Assembly: GCA_913063405.1 (NCBI GenBank)
Contig: CAJXZB010000008.1
Coordinates: 33,527-97,526, forward strand
Source of the DNA: an uncultured Ulvibacter sp.
Lineage (GTDB): Bacteria; Bacteroidota; Bacteroidia; Flavobacteriales; Flavobacteriaceae
Direction of reading: 5' to 3'
DNA: 64,000 bases
Shown here: in pieces, positions 52,039 through 61,833 of the stretch
Position numbering within the stretch: the first letter of the stretch is position 1
Layout: each line of letters opens with the position of its first letter
Position numbers and translations under genes: made by a program
The notes under the pieces: model-generated
The model's input: only the letters and a program-made list of their open reading frames with translations
What the model was told of the DNA's origin: nothing
Database searches by the model: none

Positions 52039-52803
52039 CTACTTAGTTTTCTCAATTAATTCTTGGGCTAAACTTAGATAATTATTAGCACCTATACTAC
52101 CAGCATCATAGCTAATAATACTTTCACCGTAACTTGGTGCTTCTCCTAAACGCACATTTCGTTGGATGATTGTTTCAAAAACCATTTCTGCGAAGTGCTT
52201 TTTTACTTCCTCCACAACCTGATTTGACAATCGCAATCTAGAATCGTACATCGTCAATAATAGGCCTTCAATGTCCAAATCAGGGTTATGAATCTTTTGA
52301 ACACTTTTTATCGTATTCAAAAGCTTTCCAAGCCCTTCTAGGGCAAAATATTCACATTGTATAGGTATTATAACAGAATCCGCCGCAGTTAAAGCGTTGA
52401 GTGTCAATAGGCCCAACGAGGGAGCGCAGTCAATTAAAATATAATCGTAGTCTTTTTTCAAATCATCGATTGCTACTTTTAGCATAGATTCACGATTTTT
52501 CTTATCAACTAACTCAATTTCTATTGCAACAAGATCGATATGGGCTGGAATTATGGCTACGTTAGGAGAGGTAGTGTCGACGATAGCATCTACTGGCTTG
52601 ATGGTATGTTCAAGTACTTGATACGATCCGGCGGCAATACTTTCCACGTCAAGACCCAGTCCAGAAGTTGCATTGGCTTGAGGGTCCGCATCAATCAGCA
52701 ATACTTTTTTCTCTAGAACCCCAAGAGAGGCTGCTAAATTTACCGATGTTGTGGTTTTACCAACACCTCCTTTTTGGTTTGCGATAGCAATAATTTTACC
52801 CAT
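52039..52803 (-). CDS. parA: Chromosome partitioning ATPase ParA
   Basis: ParA/Soj is a deviant-Walker ATPase that moves ParB-DNA complexes. The 254-aa protein shows ANQKGGVGKTTTSVNLAASLG (deviant Walker A with the signature Lys), LIDADPQANATSGLG (Walker A' with catalytic Asp) and YILIDCAPSLGLLTLNALTAADSVIIPIQCEYFALEGL (Walker B region). It heads the parA-parB-DUF5683-dapB-lepB-wbqC run. Confidence 0.96.
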   Translation of the reverse strand: MGKIIAIANQKGGVGKTTTSVNLAASLGVLEKKVLLIDADPQANATSGLGLDVESIAAGSYQVLEHTIKPVDAIVDTTSPNVAIIPAHIDLVAIEIELVDKKNRESMLKVAIDDLKKDYDYILIDCAPSLGLLTLNALTAADSVIIPIQCEYFALEGLGKLLNTIKSVQKIHNPDLDIEGLLLTMYDSRLRLSNQVVEEVKKHFAEMVFETIIQRNVRLGEAPSYGESIISYDAGSIGANNYLSLAQELIEKTK

Positions 52804-53112
52804 TAACTTTTTCTAAAATTTGCCTTAAAAATACAATTAAATATGCGGACTTAAAATGAATTTTGTTAACAGGAAGTGAACAATTAGATTTATCCATTTC
52901 GAGTCTCGATGAACTACTTGGAAAGTCAATTTAGAATGCAAAATAATATATCTAAGTATCAACTATTTACTTTTCTTAAAGCCAATCCTTGTGGTTTAAT
53001 TACTAATGTCAAATGCTACAAAATTGTTCCTATTGAATCGATCTGTTTTTATCATTCGGGACTATTCACTTCGTTATGAATCAATACTCGAATCCAATAA
53101 AATAGGAACGGT
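52804..53112. other. 309-base intergenic region between the SDR gene and parA
   Basis: The region is AT-rich. It holds no ORF I can support, no hairpin with a T tract, no exact TAnnTTTG box for parA and no parS-like palindrome. It should contain the parA promoter. Confidence 0.4.
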
Positions 53113-53994
53113 TTATTTACTTTTCTTCGAACGTACCATGGCCTCTAGCATATCCCACATTTGTTCTGGAACTTGCTCTAATAGGTTCATTTGTCCTGCG
53201 CCTTTTAGCCATTCACCTCCATCAATTACAATAACTTCTCCATTAAGATAAGCGGAGAAATCGGAAACCAAATAAGCGGCTAAGTTTGCTAATTCTTGAT
53301 GATCACCTACTCTTTTAAGTGGTACTTTTTTTGCCAGATCAAACTTTTCTTTTAAGTCACCTGGTAATAATCGATCCCATGCACCCTTGGTAGGGAATGG
53401 GCCTGGGGCAATGGCGTTAAATCGCATACCATACTTTGCCCATTCTACGGCCAAAGAGCGGGTCAGTGCTAAAACTCCTGCTTTGGCCGTAGCGCTTGGC
53501 ACAACGTAGGCCGAGCCGGTAAAGGCATAGGTTGTTACTATGTTCAAGACCGTTTTGTTAGTTTCTTTTTGGGCGATCCAATGTTTTCCAAAGGCAAGTG
53601 TACAATTTTTGGTTCCTTTTAGAACAATGTCTATTACAGTGTCAAAGGCATTTGCCGAAAGTCGTTCAGTAGGAGAGATAAAATTACCAGCGGCATTGTT
53701 TAAAAGGACATCTACTTGTCCAAACTCAGCAACCGAAGCAGCAACCATTGCCTCAACTTCGTTATAATTTCGAACATCACATTTAACGGGAAGTACTTTT
53801 CCGCCAGTTTGTGTTTCCAATTCTATTTTGACGGCTTCAAGCTTTTCAATATTACGAGAAGTGATGACCACATTTGCGCCTAGCTCCAAGAAGTAGGTTG
53901 TCATGGATTTTCCCAAACCGCTTCCTCCGCCCGTCACTACAATTGTTTTTCCTTTTAGCGCATCATCACGCAGCATTTTTGCTTTTAAATCCAT
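53113..53994 (-). CDS. SDR family oxidoreductase, 2,4-dienoyl-CoA reductase-like
   Basis: The 293-aa protein has the SDR NAD(P) loop VVTGGGSGLGKSMTTYFLELGANVVITSRN, the NNAAGNFISPTERLSANAFDTVIDIVLKGT segment characteristic of the peroxisomal/mitochondrial dienoyl-CoA reductase group, and an active-site region SAYVVPSATAKAGVLALTRSLAVEWAKYGMRFNAIAPGPF with the Lys of DECR-type enzymes. It would act on unsaturated fatty acyl-CoA in beta-oxidation. It lies beside the methylmalonyl-CoA mutase operon, which fits acyl-CoA catabolism. Confidence 0.85.
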   Translation of the reverse strand: MDLKAKMLRDDALKGKTIVVTGGGSGLGKSMTTYFLELGANVVITSRNIEKLEAVKIELETQTGGKVLPVKCDVRNYNEVEAMVAASVAEFGQVDVLLNNAAGNFISPTERLSANAFDTVIDIVLKGTKNCTLAFGKHWIAQKETNKTVLNIVTTYAFTGSAYVVPSATAKAGVLALTRSLAVEWAKYGMRFNAIAPGPFPTKGAWDRLLPGDLKEKFDLAKKVPLKRVGDHQELANLAAYLVSDFSAYLNGEVIVIDGGEWLKGAGQMNLLEQVPEQMWDMLEAMVRSKKSK

Positions 53995-54117
53995 GAGTTC
54001 TATAATTTTCAGTAAAAATAGCGAATCTATTGCAAACTATTATGCTTGCATAGTAAATTATTTGTTATCGGTTGAATTTGTCAATAGAGAAAATATTGAA
54101 TCAAAAAATCATGGGTC

Positions 54118-54657
54118 CTATAGCTTAGAGCGATACACCAGGCAATGTTCAAATCTTGGATCATCAATAATTGCGGGATGTTGAACTGTTCCTATGTACT
54201 CCATCCCTATTTTTTTCATCACATTTTCTGAAGGAGTATTTGTATTGGTCGCAAAAGAAAGCACTTCTTTTATGCCAAATTTTGAAAAGGCTTCTTTTAA
54301 ACATCCTTGAGCGGCTTCAGTTGCAAAACCTTTTCCCCAAGCCGATTGCTTTAACCTCCAACCAATATCCACACAGGGTGTATACTCGCTTTGCCAGGTT
54401 TGATTTTTTATACCGGCGAACCCAATAAACTCGTTATTTTCCAACAAATCAATGGCGAAATAAGTGTAACCATATTCGTTAAAATGATTTGATAAGCGAG
54501 TAATAAGTTCTTTGGTCTCTGGAGCAGATAAAGTAGAGGGAAATTGCTCCATTACTTTTGGATCTGCACACATATTTGTGAATGGTATTATATCGCTCTT
54601 TTGCCAATTTCGCAATCCAAGACGCTCGGTTTTTATAACATAGGTTTTCTCAGTCAT
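54118..54657 (-). CDS. GNAT family N-acetyltransferase (RimJ/RimL-like)
   Basis: The 179-aa protein has TERLGLRNWQKSDIIPFTNMCADPKVMEQFPSTLSAPET and the acetyl-CoA loop region IGWRLKQSAWGKGFATEAAQGCLKEAFSKFGIKEVLSFATNTNTPSENVMKKIGMEYIG, typical of RimJ/RimL-type acetyltransferases. It starts 3 bases after the large mutase subunit stop and is likely the last gene of that operon. The acceptor is unknown. Confidence 0.87.
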   Translation of the reverse strand: MTEKTYVIKTERLGLRNWQKSDIIPFTNMCADPKVMEQFPSTLSAPETKELITRLSNHFNEYGYTYFAIDLLENNEFIGFAGIKNQTWQSEYTPCVDIGWRLKQSAWGKGFATEAAQGCLKEAFSKFGIKEVLSFATNTNTPSENVMKKIGMEYIGTVQHPAIIDDPRFEHCLVYRSKL

Positions 54658-54660
54658 GCT

Positions 54661-56793
54661 TTATGCTACCGAATCTATTAAAACCTGAAGCATTTCAATG
54701 GCGGCATCGCTAATTTTGGTTCCAGGGCCATACACTGCCACAGCCCCAGATTCAAATAAGAATTTGTAATCTTGAGGCGGAATTACGCCACCTACAATGA
54801 CCATAACATCCTCCCTTCCATAATTCTTTAACTCTTTAATAACTTGAGGCACCAAAGTTTTATGGCCAGCGGCGAGTGAAGATACTCCTAGAATATGAAC
54901 GTCGTTTTCAATGGCTTGCTTTGCTGCTTCAGCTGGTGTTTGAAACAAAGGACCTATGTCCACGTCAAAACCCACATCTGCGTATCCCGTTGCTACCACT
55001 TTAGCGCCACGATCATGGCCATCCTGTCCCATTTTTGCAATCATGATCCGTGGACGACGTCCTTCCAATTCGGCAAATTGATCGGCCATTTCTCTTGCTT
55101 TTGCAAAGGAGGGGTCTTTCTTAATTTCTTTACTATACACTCCGCTAAATGATTTTATTTGTGCCTTATATCGTCCAAAAGATACTTCTAGAGCATCACT
55201 TATTTCACCTAAAGTTGCTCGTTCCCGTGCCGCTTCAATAGCTAAAGCTAATAAATTTCCTTCACCTGTTTTAGCACATTGGGTTAATTTTGAAAGGGTT
55301 TTAGAAACTTTTTCAGTATTTCTTTCGGATTTTATCCGGTCTAGTCGTTCAATTTGGGACAATCGTACTTTCTGATTATCAACATCCAAAATCTGGAGCG
55401 GATCTTCCCTTTCTAATCTGTATTTATTTACACCAACGATGATATCCTGCCCGCTGTCAATCCTTGCTTGTTTTCTAGCTGCTGCTGCTTCAATTCTTAG
55501 TTTTGGAATTCCGGCTTCTATAGCCTTCGTCATTCCACCCAATTCTTCTACCTCCTCGATAAGTTTCCAAGCTCTATTTGCAATTTCATTGGTAAGACTT
55601 TCGACATAGTAACTTCCTGCCCATGGATCAACAGTTTTTGTTATTTGTGTTTCTTCCTGAAGGTAAATCTGTGTATTTCTCGCAATACGAGCGGAGAAAT
55701 CTGTTGGCAAAGCAATTGCCTCATCAAGTGCATTGGTATGTAATGATTGTGTTCCTCCAAAGGCAGCTGCAGAAGCCTCGATACAAGTTCTAGCAACATT
55801 ATTGAATGGGTCTTGCGCTGTCAAACTCCAACCACTGGTCTGACAATGCGTGCGAAGCGCTAGGGATTTCGGATTTTTAGGGTTGAATTGTTTTACAATT
55901 TTTGCCCAGAGCATACGAGCTGCACGCATTTTTGCAATTTCCATAAAATGGTTCATTCCAATGGCCCAAAAGAATGAAAGACGTGGAGCAAAGGAGTCAA
56001 TATCCATTCCTGCATTTATTCCAGTGCGAATGTACTCTAGTCCGTCTGCCAACGTATAAGCCAATTCGATATCGCAAGTTGCGCCCGCTTCCTGCATGTG
56101 ATAACCAGAAATAGATATAGAATTGAATTTGGGCATTTTTTCCGTAGTAAATTCAAAGATATCACTGATGATTTTCATCGATGGAGTGGGAGGGTAGATA
56201 TACGTATTTCGTACCATAAACTCTTTAAGAATATCATTTTGTATTGTTCCTGCCAGTGCATCCGGAGGAATACCTTGTTCCTCGGCAGCAACAATATAGA
56301 ATGCCATAATTGGTAGCACCGCACCATTCATGGTCATAGAAACGCTCATTTGATCCAGTGGAATCTGGTCGAATAATATTTTCATGTCTTCAACGCTGTC
56401 AATGGCCACTCCGGCTTTTCCAACATCTCCAACTACACGTTCGTGATCGCTGTCGTAACCACGATGTGTTGCTAAATCAAAGGCAACGGACAAGCCTTTT
56501 TGTCCTGCTGCAAGATTTCGACGATAGAATGCATTACTATCCTCAGCAGTCGAAAAACCGGCGTATTGACGAATTGTCCAAGGGCGACGAACAAACATTG
56601 TCGAATAGGGGCCACGTAGGTTAGGTGCAATTCCGGCTATATAATCTAGATGAGGGAGTTCTTGAATATCTTCAGCTGTGTACTGTTTTTTTACATCAAT
56701 AGTTTCGGCAGTTGAAAAAGTTTCAATTTCTAACTTCTCACTTTCGTCTTTCGACTTCTTCAATAAAATATGCTCGATGCTTTTTCTACTCAT
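54661..56793 (-). CDS. Methylmalonyl-CoA mutase, large (catalytic) subunit
   Basis: The enzyme interconverts methylmalonyl-CoA and succinyl-CoA with adenosylcobalamin, in propionate metabolism. At 710 aa it has the TIM-barrel substrate domain ([88 protein letters not shown]) and the C-terminal B12 domain with [36 protein letters not shown], i.e. the DxHxxG motif near residue 590 whose His ligates cobalt. Its first 8 bases overlap the upstream lipoprotein gene. Confidence 0.96.
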   Translation of the reverse strand: MSRKSIEHILLKKSKDESEKLEIETFSTAETIDVKKQYTAEDIQELPHLDYIAGIAPNLRGPYSTMFVRRPWTIRQYAGFSTAEDSNAFYRRNLAAGQKGLSVAFDLATHRGYDSDHERVVGDVGKAGVAIDSVEDMKILFDQIPLDQMSVSMTMNGAVLPIMAFYIVAAEEQGIPPDALAGTIQNDILKEFMVRNTYIYPPTPSMKIISDIFEFTTEKMPKFNSISISGYHMQEAGATCDIELAYTLADGLEYIRTGINAGMDIDSFAPRLSFFWAIGMNHFMEIAKMRAARMLWAKIVKQFNPKNPKSLALRTHCQTSGWSLTAQDPFNNVARTCIEASAAAFGGTQSLHTNALDEAIALPTDFSARIARNTQIYLQEETQITKTVDPWAGSYYVESLTNEIANRAWKLIEEVEELGGMTKAIEAGIPKLRIEAAAARKQARIDSGQDIIVGVNKYRLEREDPLQILDVDNQKVRLSQIERLDRIKSERNTEKVSKTLSKLTQCAKTGEGNLLALAIEAARERATLGEISDALEVSFGRYKAQIKSFSGVYSKEIKKDPSFAKAREMADQFAELEGRRPRIMIAKMGQDGHDRGAKVVATGYADVGFDVDIGPLFQTPAEAAKQAIENDVHILGVSSLAAGHKTLVPQVIKELKNYGREDVMVIVGGVIPPQDYKFLFESGAVAVYGPGTKISDAAIEMLQVLIDSVA

Positions 56794-57382
56794 TTGAATT
56801 AATTTCGGACAAATCGAGATCCATTAGATATTGATAATAGGTGTCAAGTGCTATATACATTAGGAAATTTGGTTGATCAAAGTCGTCTACGACATTAGTT
56901 ATAAGTCTATCAGAAAGGAGTTTTGGATTTAAACTACCAGTAGTTTTAAGGGCCATTATCGTGGTTCTCATAGACGAATCCTCGATGTTTGAAAACAGAC
57001 AGGAAACAAACTCAGAATCATAATTGAGATTACTTGAATTGGAGGTGTAATCCCATAGCTGTTCATCCTGCTTCAATTTTTCTAAAAGCTTAAGGCTATG
57101 TTTGGATACAATGTTCCTAAAATCCGCGTCGCCCTTTGAGCCCTTATAGATAAAATTTGCATATGCTTCTGTACTCGACATTGGACGTTGTACTCTGGAG
57201 GCATAATAAACAGAGATATCGTTAAAAAAGCTATATAGTGCTTCATTAAGTAACTCCTTGTCGGCTCCACCACAAGTCACCATCATTGGTTTAGTATCAT
57301 ATTTATATTCTACGGATTCTTGGCATCCAAAAACTAGAAATACAATTAAAATTGAAAAAACAGGTTGCTTTACTTTATTCAT
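56786..57382 (-). CDS. Putative lipoprotein encoded between the two mutase subunits
   Basis: The 198-aa protein opens with a lipobox signal ([23 protein letters not shown]) and continues as a mostly helical, Ser/Asn/Asp-rich domain ([60 protein letters not shown]). I do not recognise the family. Its 5' end overlaps the small mutase subunit gene by 8 bases and its 3' end overlaps the large subunit gene by 8 bases, so it is translated in step with them. Whether it is functionally linked to the mutase or only rides the operon is unknown. Confidence 0.72.
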   Translation of the reverse strand: MNKVKQPVFSILIVFLVFGCQESVEYKYDTKPMMVTCGGADKELLNEALYSFFNDISVYYASRVQRPMSSTEAYANFIYKGSKGDADFRNIVSKHSLKLLEKLKQDEQLWDYTSNSSNLNYDSEFVSCLFSNIEDSSMRTTIMALKTTGSLNPKLLSDRLITNVVDDFDQPNFLMYIALDTYYQYLMDLDLSEINSNE

Positions 57383-58745
57383 TGTTTAGTCTAATTTGTT
57401 CCATTTTTTCTGCAAGCCTTCGTTCAATTATTGGACTAATAAGCGTTTTTCGCACTTTGGTCTTTATAAATGGAAATAATTCAAGGTCATCTTTCATTCG
57501 ATCACTGGCATTAGGGTGTTTGTTCGTTCCTAGAAGAACAAGTTTTGCATCATCAAATAGCTCTTGTTCCTTGTTAGCGCTTTCTTTGATTTTTCTTTGA
57601 ATAGTACCTTCTTTGAGTTGGCTGAGAAATCCTCCGTTTCTTTCTATGTCCTTAAAAAGCGCCAAGGATTTTTCGGCTAACTCATCTGTTAACTGCTCAA
57701 TGTAATATGCTCCATCTGCGGGGTTTGAAACTGTTTCAAAATAGCTTTCCGCCTTTAAAATTAACAATTGATTTCTTGAAATTCGTTCACCAAACTTATT
57801 ACTTTTATGATATAAATAATCATAGGATATGTTTCCAATTGTATCAGCACCACCAAGTACTGCACTCATACATTCGGTGGTGGTTCGTAACATATTTACA
57901 TTATAGTCATAAATTGTTTTATTGCGTTTAGAGGGCCTAGCGATTACATGGCAAGTTTCAGACACATTAAATTCAGAGGCCAATAGTGCGTATAGTTTTC
58001 GAAGTGCACGAATCTTAGCAATTTCAAAGAAATAATTGGATCCATTGGCAATTTGGAACGTCATTTTTGGGTTTTTCGCACCGTCTGCCGTAAAATGATT
58101 TAGATATTCTGCTGCATGAGCCAACCCGTAGGCCAGCTGTTGTACCATATTTGCCCCAGCGTTTTGATAAAACCCCGTATCTACACTAAGTATATTTTCG
58201 AATCTATTTTCTGAAATTATTTTTTCTAGAATTGCATGATCTTGATTTAAGTTGTGAAACCAATTTCCGGAACGTGCAAGGTTACCGATGATGTCTATAT
58301 TGTAAAATACAGCTGCTTTTTTTTCTGAAAGAAATTGCTTCAGTTGAAAGAAGAAATTTTCTGAGAGAAATTGTAATTTGAAATAAATGGTAACACTTTC
58401 AAATGAGAAATTCTTAAAAATTTTAGAAGGATCAAACTCTTTTTCCGAAGCTAATACAATCGCTTCCGTTCCATTTTTTATAGCTTCCAAAATCAATCCG
58501 TTAACTATAGATTCGTCGTCAACAAAGAACTCTTGGGCGATGGACCACTTTTTTGGATGACCAGGAACCGCGCTAAACGTAGCCTGAAAATCATCTCTGT
58601 GATAAAACGGTTTTACGTTAATACCTTCAGTGCTATTCCATACCAGTGTGTCGTTATAATTGGCGCCTTTTAAATCAACTTGTATTTTTTGCTTCCATTG
58701 TTTGGCAGAAATGGTCTCGAATTCGTTAAATAGGAACTCACTCAT
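57375..58745 (-). CDS. Methylmalonyl-CoA mutase, small (beta) subunit
   Basis: This 456-aa protein is homologous to the substrate-domain part of the mutase: FETISAKQWKQKIQVDLKGANYNDTLVWNSTEGINVKPFYHRDD, AQQLAYGLAHAAEYLNHF, FFEIAKIRALRKLYALLASEFN, AVLGGADTIGNISYDYLYHKSNKFGERISRNQLLILKAESYFETVSNPADGAYYIEQLTDELAEKSLALF. It lacks a B12-binding domain and ends shortly after the barrel, as expected for a short non-catalytic subunit that forms a heterodimer with the large one. The start overlaps the ftsB-like gene by 4 bases. Confidence 0.93.
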   Translation of the reverse strand: MSEFLFNEFETISAKQWKQKIQVDLKGANYNDTLVWNSTEGINVKPFYHRDDFQATFSAVPGHPKKWSIAQEFFVDDESIVNGLILEAIKNGTEAIVLASEKEFDPSKIFKNFSFESVTIYFKLQFLSENFFFQLKQFLSEKKAAVFYNIDIIGNLARSGNWFHNLNQDHAILEKIISENRFENILSVDTGFYQNAGANMVQQLAYGLAHAAEYLNHFTADGAKNPKMTFQIANGSNYFFEIAKIRALRKLYALLASEFNVSETCHVIARPSKRNKTIYDYNVNMLRTTTECMSAVLGGADTIGNISYDYLYHKSNKFGERISRNQLLILKAESYFETVSNPADGAYYIEQLTDELAEKSLALFKDIERNGGFLSQLKEGTIQRKIKESANKEQELFDDAKLVLLGTNKHPNASDRMKDDLELFPFIKTKVRKTLISPIIERRLAEKMEQIRLNNE

Positions 58746-59074
58746 CGTTCTTTTTTTATATATATGCTGTCTTCGTGTTCTATTATAAAAATATCTTCTT
58801 TTTCTTTCTTGAGGTAGTACTTTTCACGAGCAAATTTTTCAACCTCGCTACTATCTTGCATTTTTTCGATAAAGGTCTTATCATTTTTCATTTCCTTTTT
58901 ATAAAACTCTTTATTGCCTTCTAGTGCTTTAATGTCATGATTTAATTCATTGTGAATTAAAAAGGAATTGGTGTCAAAAAATAACATCCAAAATAGGAAA
59001 AGGATAAGTATAAGCACGTATTTATTGCTTATAAATCGGAACCATTTTTTTTGTTTTATTTCTGAAAATTTCAC
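58742..59074 (-). CDS. Septum formation initiator family protein (FtsB/DivIC-like)
   Basis: The 110-aa protein has a short basic N-terminus, one membrane segment (YVLILILFLFWMLFFDTNSFL, about 19-39) and a periplasmic coiled coil (HNELNHDIKALEGNKEFYKKEMKNDKTFIEKMQDSSEVEKFAREKYYLKKEKEDIFII). The end AREKYYLKKEKEDIFII is the FtsB/DivIC C-terminal motif. It would join FtsL and FtsQ in division. It lies between udk (7-base gap) and the mutase genes (4-base overlap). Confidence 0.88.
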   Translation of the reverse strand: MKFSEIKQKKWFRFISNKYVLILILFLFWMLFFDTNSFLIHNELNHDIKALEGNKEFYKKEMKNDKTFIEKMQDSSEVEKFAREKYYLKKEKEDIFIIEHEDSIYIKKER

Positions 59075-59081
59075 CTTTTGT

Positions 59082-59690
59082 TTATGCTAATTTTTGATGA
59101 ATGATTGTTCTAATAAGATTAACCGCTACCGTATTATAGCGGTTTGTAGGGATAATAATATCAGCGAACTCTTTTGTAGGTTCTATAAATTGCTGATGCA
59201 TTGGCTTCAGGGTGTTTTGATACCTTTCCAATACCTCTTTTAAGTCTCTGCCGCGTTCCGCTATATCACGCTTTAAACGTCTTATAAGCCGTTCGTCACT
59301 ATCTGCGTGAACATATACTTTAATATCGAACATTTCACGAATTTCCAGATGTGTTAATATCAAAATTCCTTCAACAATAACTACTTTTTTAGGATGGGTA
59401 GTGATGGTTTCTCGAGTACGATTATGATCTACAAAGGAATACGCAGGTTGCTCAAATGAATTTCCTTTACGCAATTCCTCCAAATGCTCTACAAGTAGTT
59501 CAAAATCAATCGAGTTTGGGTGATCAAAGTTTATTCCCACTCGCTCATCGTAGCTTAAATGGCTGGTATCTTTGTAATAAGAATCTTGAGAGATTATACA
59601 TACTTCATTCGGCGGAAGTTCTGCAACGATTTGTTCAACTACCGTGGTTTTTCCACTTCCAGTACCGCCTGCGATGCCTATTATGAGCAT
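59082..59690 (-). CDS. udk: Uridine kinase
   Basis: Udk phosphorylates uridine and cytidine with ATP or GTP in pyrimidine salvage. The 202-aa protein has the P-loop IGIAGGTGSGKTTVVEQIV, the nucleoside-binding ISQDSYYKDTSHLSYDERVGINFDHPNSIDFELL, VDHNRTRE, VVIVEGILIL and RRLKRDIAERGRDLKEVLERYQNTLKPMHQQFIEPTK. It heads the operon; a TATTTTTG -7 box lies 16 bases upstream of the ATG. Confidence 0.96.
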   Translation of the reverse strand: MLIIGIAGGTGSGKTTVVEQIVAELPPNEVCIISQDSYYKDTSHLSYDERVGINFDHPNSIDFELLVEHLEELRKGNSFEQPAYSFVDHNRTRETITTHPKKVVIVEGILILTHLEIREMFDIKVYVHADSDERLIRRLKRDIAERGRDLKEVLERYQNTLKPMHQQFIEPTKEFADIIIPTNRYNTVAVNLIRTIIHQKLA

Positions 59691-59706
59691 AAATTAAGGG
59701 TTTTGA

Positions 59707-59714
59707 CAAAAATA
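59707..59714 (-). promoter_or_regulatory. Bacteroidota -7 promoter box for the udk-ftsB-mutase operon
   Basis: On the minus strand TATTTTTG matches TAnnTTTG exactly, 16 bases before the udk ATG. A TTG lies 25 bases further upstream. Confidence 0.5.
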
Positions 59715-59751
59715 GCTATTAAGTTATTACCTTAAAAACCAAAAGCTATTA

Positions 59752-60201
59752 TTATTTTTCAACACTTGAAACTTCGGCTTCAGTAACCATAGAACTCTGA
59801 GTATTTCCCCAAGAATTCATAATATAGTTTAACACGTCTGCCACTTCCTCAGCGCTTAAACCCATTGGTGTCATAATGCCGTCATATTTTATACCTTTGA
59901 CCTCTATTTCTCCCTTTTGCCCATATTTAACCACATGTATGCTTTCTTTTCTTTTTTCTGTTAGCCAATTAGATCCTGCTAATGGTGGGAAATTATTCGG
60001 AATTCCTTTCCCATTGGCCATATGACATTGGATACAAAAGTCCTTGTAGACGGACTTCCCTTGTTCGAGGCTTTTCTGAAGTTCCGTTTGAGGAACCTTA
60101 CCTTCTTGTTGAATAGAAATGTCGTTTTTTTTCTTTTCTGAATTTGTGTTGCAAGAAAGTACAAAGAATAGCACTGTCGTGATAAGTAATGATTTGTACA
60201 T
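59752..60201 (-). CDS. c-type cytochrome lipoprotein
   Basis: From ATG 60201 the protein has 149 aa with a lipobox signal (MYKSLLITTVLFFVLSC). The haem motif is DFCIQCHMANGKGIPNNFPPLAGSNWL (CxxCH near residue 58) and the axial Met lies in MTPMGLSAEEVADVLNYIMNSW. It is a class I-like electron carrier on the periplasmic side. It follows the PQQ-type dehydrogenase gene on the same strand, so it probably accepts electrons from that enzyme. The ORF track start 19 codons upstream would hide the signal. Confidence 0.88.
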   Translation of the reverse strand: MYKSLLITTVLFFVLSCNTNSEKKKNDISIQQEGKVPQTELQKSLEQGKSVYKDFCIQCHMANGKGIPNNFPPLAGSNWLTEKRKESIHVVKYGQKGEIEVKGIKYDGIMTPMGLSAEEVADVLNYIMNSWGNTQSSMVTEAEVSSVEK

Positions 60202-60269
60202 GTTTTTATTTAGGGTAGTTTGTTGAACGTTTGTTAGGTTGATATGAATATGTTTCATGGATAGAAGCC

Positions 60270-61418
60270 TTAATTTGGGATGATTTTTACGATTCCCCGT
60301 CCTTCAATTCCAATATAAATATAGCCGTCTGGACCCATTTTGACATTGCGAACGCGTCCAACATCTTCGGCGATATTTTCACGACCTACAACCTTGTTTC
60401 CATTTAGCTTTATTAATTCGACATAGTTAAATTTTAAAGAGCCAACGAGCAGATGTCCTTTCCAATCTGGGTATACGTTCCCAGTTACGAAATCCATTCC
60501 ACAAGGCGCGATTGATGGAGTCCAATAGTGAACAGGCTGCTCCATACCTTTTCTTGTTGTTTCTTCAGTGAATTTAGTGCCGCTGTAATTAACGCCATAG
60601 GAGATAACTGGCCAGCCGTAATTTGCACCCTTTTTTAAAATATTGATTTCATCCCCTCCCTTTGGGCCGTGTTCATGAACCCATATTTCACCAGTTTTTG
60701 GGTGTTTTGCCATTCCTTGGGGGTTGCGGTTTCCGTAGGTGAAAATTGCCTTTTTTGCTTGCGTATCGTTCACAAAAGGATTGTCCTTTGGTATGCTGCC
60801 ATCGTCGTTTAGACGATAGATCTTTCCGCAGTCACGAGTAACATCTTGCGGATTCACATCACGATCTCCTCGGTCTCCTATGGAGAAATAGAGGTAGCCA
60901 TCATCATCAAATTCGATTCGTGACCCGAAATGCTGTCCACGAGTTGAATTAGGGCTTGCCTTGTAAAGTGTTTGAATATTTGTAAGAGATTCTCCTTCGA
61001 GTTTGCATCGAACTAATGCGGTATTACCACCGTTGCCCGTGCCTTCTGTAGAGGAATAGGTGATATAGATCCAGCCATTTTCCGAGTATTTTGGATGTAA
61101 CGCTATGTCTAATAAACCGCCTTGTCCTCGATTGTATATTTCGGGGACGTTTTTGATTTCCTTTTTTTTGCCGTTTTTAAAATGGATAAGGTCCCCACTT
61201 TTTTCAGTAATTAACATACTCCCGTCTGGAAGCCAGGTCACTCCCCAAGGATTAGAAAGGTTATCCACCACTGTTTTTATACTGTAGGTTCTTTGATTAG
61301 TTTCAAGAGTGTATTGCAAAGATTTTTCCTTGGAAGTGATTATCGCTGTTGTTTCCTTGGGCTTCTTACAGCTAACCAAAAATATCAGGGAGATTAGCAG
61401 GAGAGAATATTTGTACAT
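60270..61418 (-). CDS. PQQ-dependent sugar dehydrogenase (glucose/sorbosone dehydrogenase family), lipoprotein
   Basis: The 382-aa protein is a lipoprotein (MYKYSLLLISLIFLVSC) with a six-bladed beta-propeller of the sGDH/sorbosone family: LSNPWGVTWLPDGSMLITEKSGDLIHF, DIALHPKYSENGWIYITYS, RGQHFGSRIEFDDDGYLYFSIGDRGDRDVNPQD, YGNRNPQGMAKHPKTGEIWVHEHGPKGGDEINILKKGANYGWPVISYGVNYSG and SIAPCGMDFVTG. The PQQ/calcium-binding His and Asp regions of the family (GDRGDR, HEHGPKGGDE) are present. It would oxidise sugars in the periplasm and feed the cytochrome encoded downstream. The substrate is unknown. Confidence 0.9.
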   Translation of the reverse strand: MYKYSLLLISLIFLVSCKKPKETTAIITSKEKSLQYTLETNQRTYSIKTVVDNLSNPWGVTWLPDGSMLITEKSGDLIHFKNGKKKEIKNVPEIYNRGQGGLLDIALHPKYSENGWIYITYSSTEGTGNGGNTALVRCKLEGESLTNIQTLYKASPNSTRGQHFGSRIEFDDDGYLYFSIGDRGDRDVNPQDVTRDCGKIYRLNDDGSIPKDNPFVNDTQAKKAIFTYGNRNPQGMAKHPKTGEIWVHEHGPKGGDEINILKKGANYGWPVISYGVNYSGTKFTEETTRKGMEQPVHYWTPSIAPCGMDFVTGNVYPDWKGHLLVGSLKFNYVELIKLNGNKVVGRENIAEDVGRVRNVKMGPDGYIYIGIEGRGIVKIIPN

Positions 61419-61554
61419 AACGAATTCTATTCTATGAAAAGATACTAAAAAAGATGGAATGGATATGACCCTATAGTGTGATAATGGTTTTTTTTCATTT
61501 ACCCGGCGTAAATTGATGGATTAGATTTATTTAATAATAAATATGAAAAGTTGC

Positions 61555-61584
61555 TTGCCATACTCTTTATTTTAGTTATTTTTG
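61555..61584 (+). promoter_or_regulatory. Promoter of tRNA-Pro
   Basis: TTG at 61555-61557 and TATTTTTG at 61577-61584 are separated by 19 bases, the same arrangement as for ndk. The tRNA begins 13 bases downstream. Confidence 0.6.
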
Positions 61585-61596
61585 CACCTCAGTTTT

Positions 61597-61671
61597 CGGG
61601 GTGTAGCGTAGCCCGGTTATCGCGCCACGTTTGGGACGTGGAGGCCGCAGGTTCGAATCCTGCCACCCCGA
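61597..61671 (+). tRNA. tRNA-Pro(TGG)
   Basis: The 75-nt sequence folds as a cloverleaf: acceptor CGGGGTG / CACCCCG with discriminator A, anticodon stem CCACG / CGTGG enclosing TTTGGGA with anticodon TGG, and T stem GCAGG / CCTGC with loop TTCGAAT. The 3' CCA is not encoded. It reads CCN proline codons. Confidence 0.97.
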
Positions 61672-61677
61672 CTGATA

Positions 61678-61708
61678 AAATCCAATCACTTTTGTGGTTG
61701 GATTTTTT
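61678..61708 (+). terminator. Rho-independent terminator of tRNA-Pro
   Basis: A 12-bp stem (AAATCCAATCAC / GTGGTTGGATTT, one G-U) with a TTTT loop and a T6 tract. Confidence 0.85.
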
Positions 61709-61833
61709 GTTTTAGCTTAATTCGCAATTTAATTTGAAATTGTTTGGCAAATACTCTATTGGAACAATAAAAATATATTTCTAAGAACTTGTGACTTTTC
61801 TAAAAACTTGTGTCCTAACTTATAAGGACAATA

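Noticed and set aside
52804-53112. Possible parS site near parAB
   Set aside because: I looked for a TGTTNCACGTGNAACA-type palindrome and saw none in this gap.
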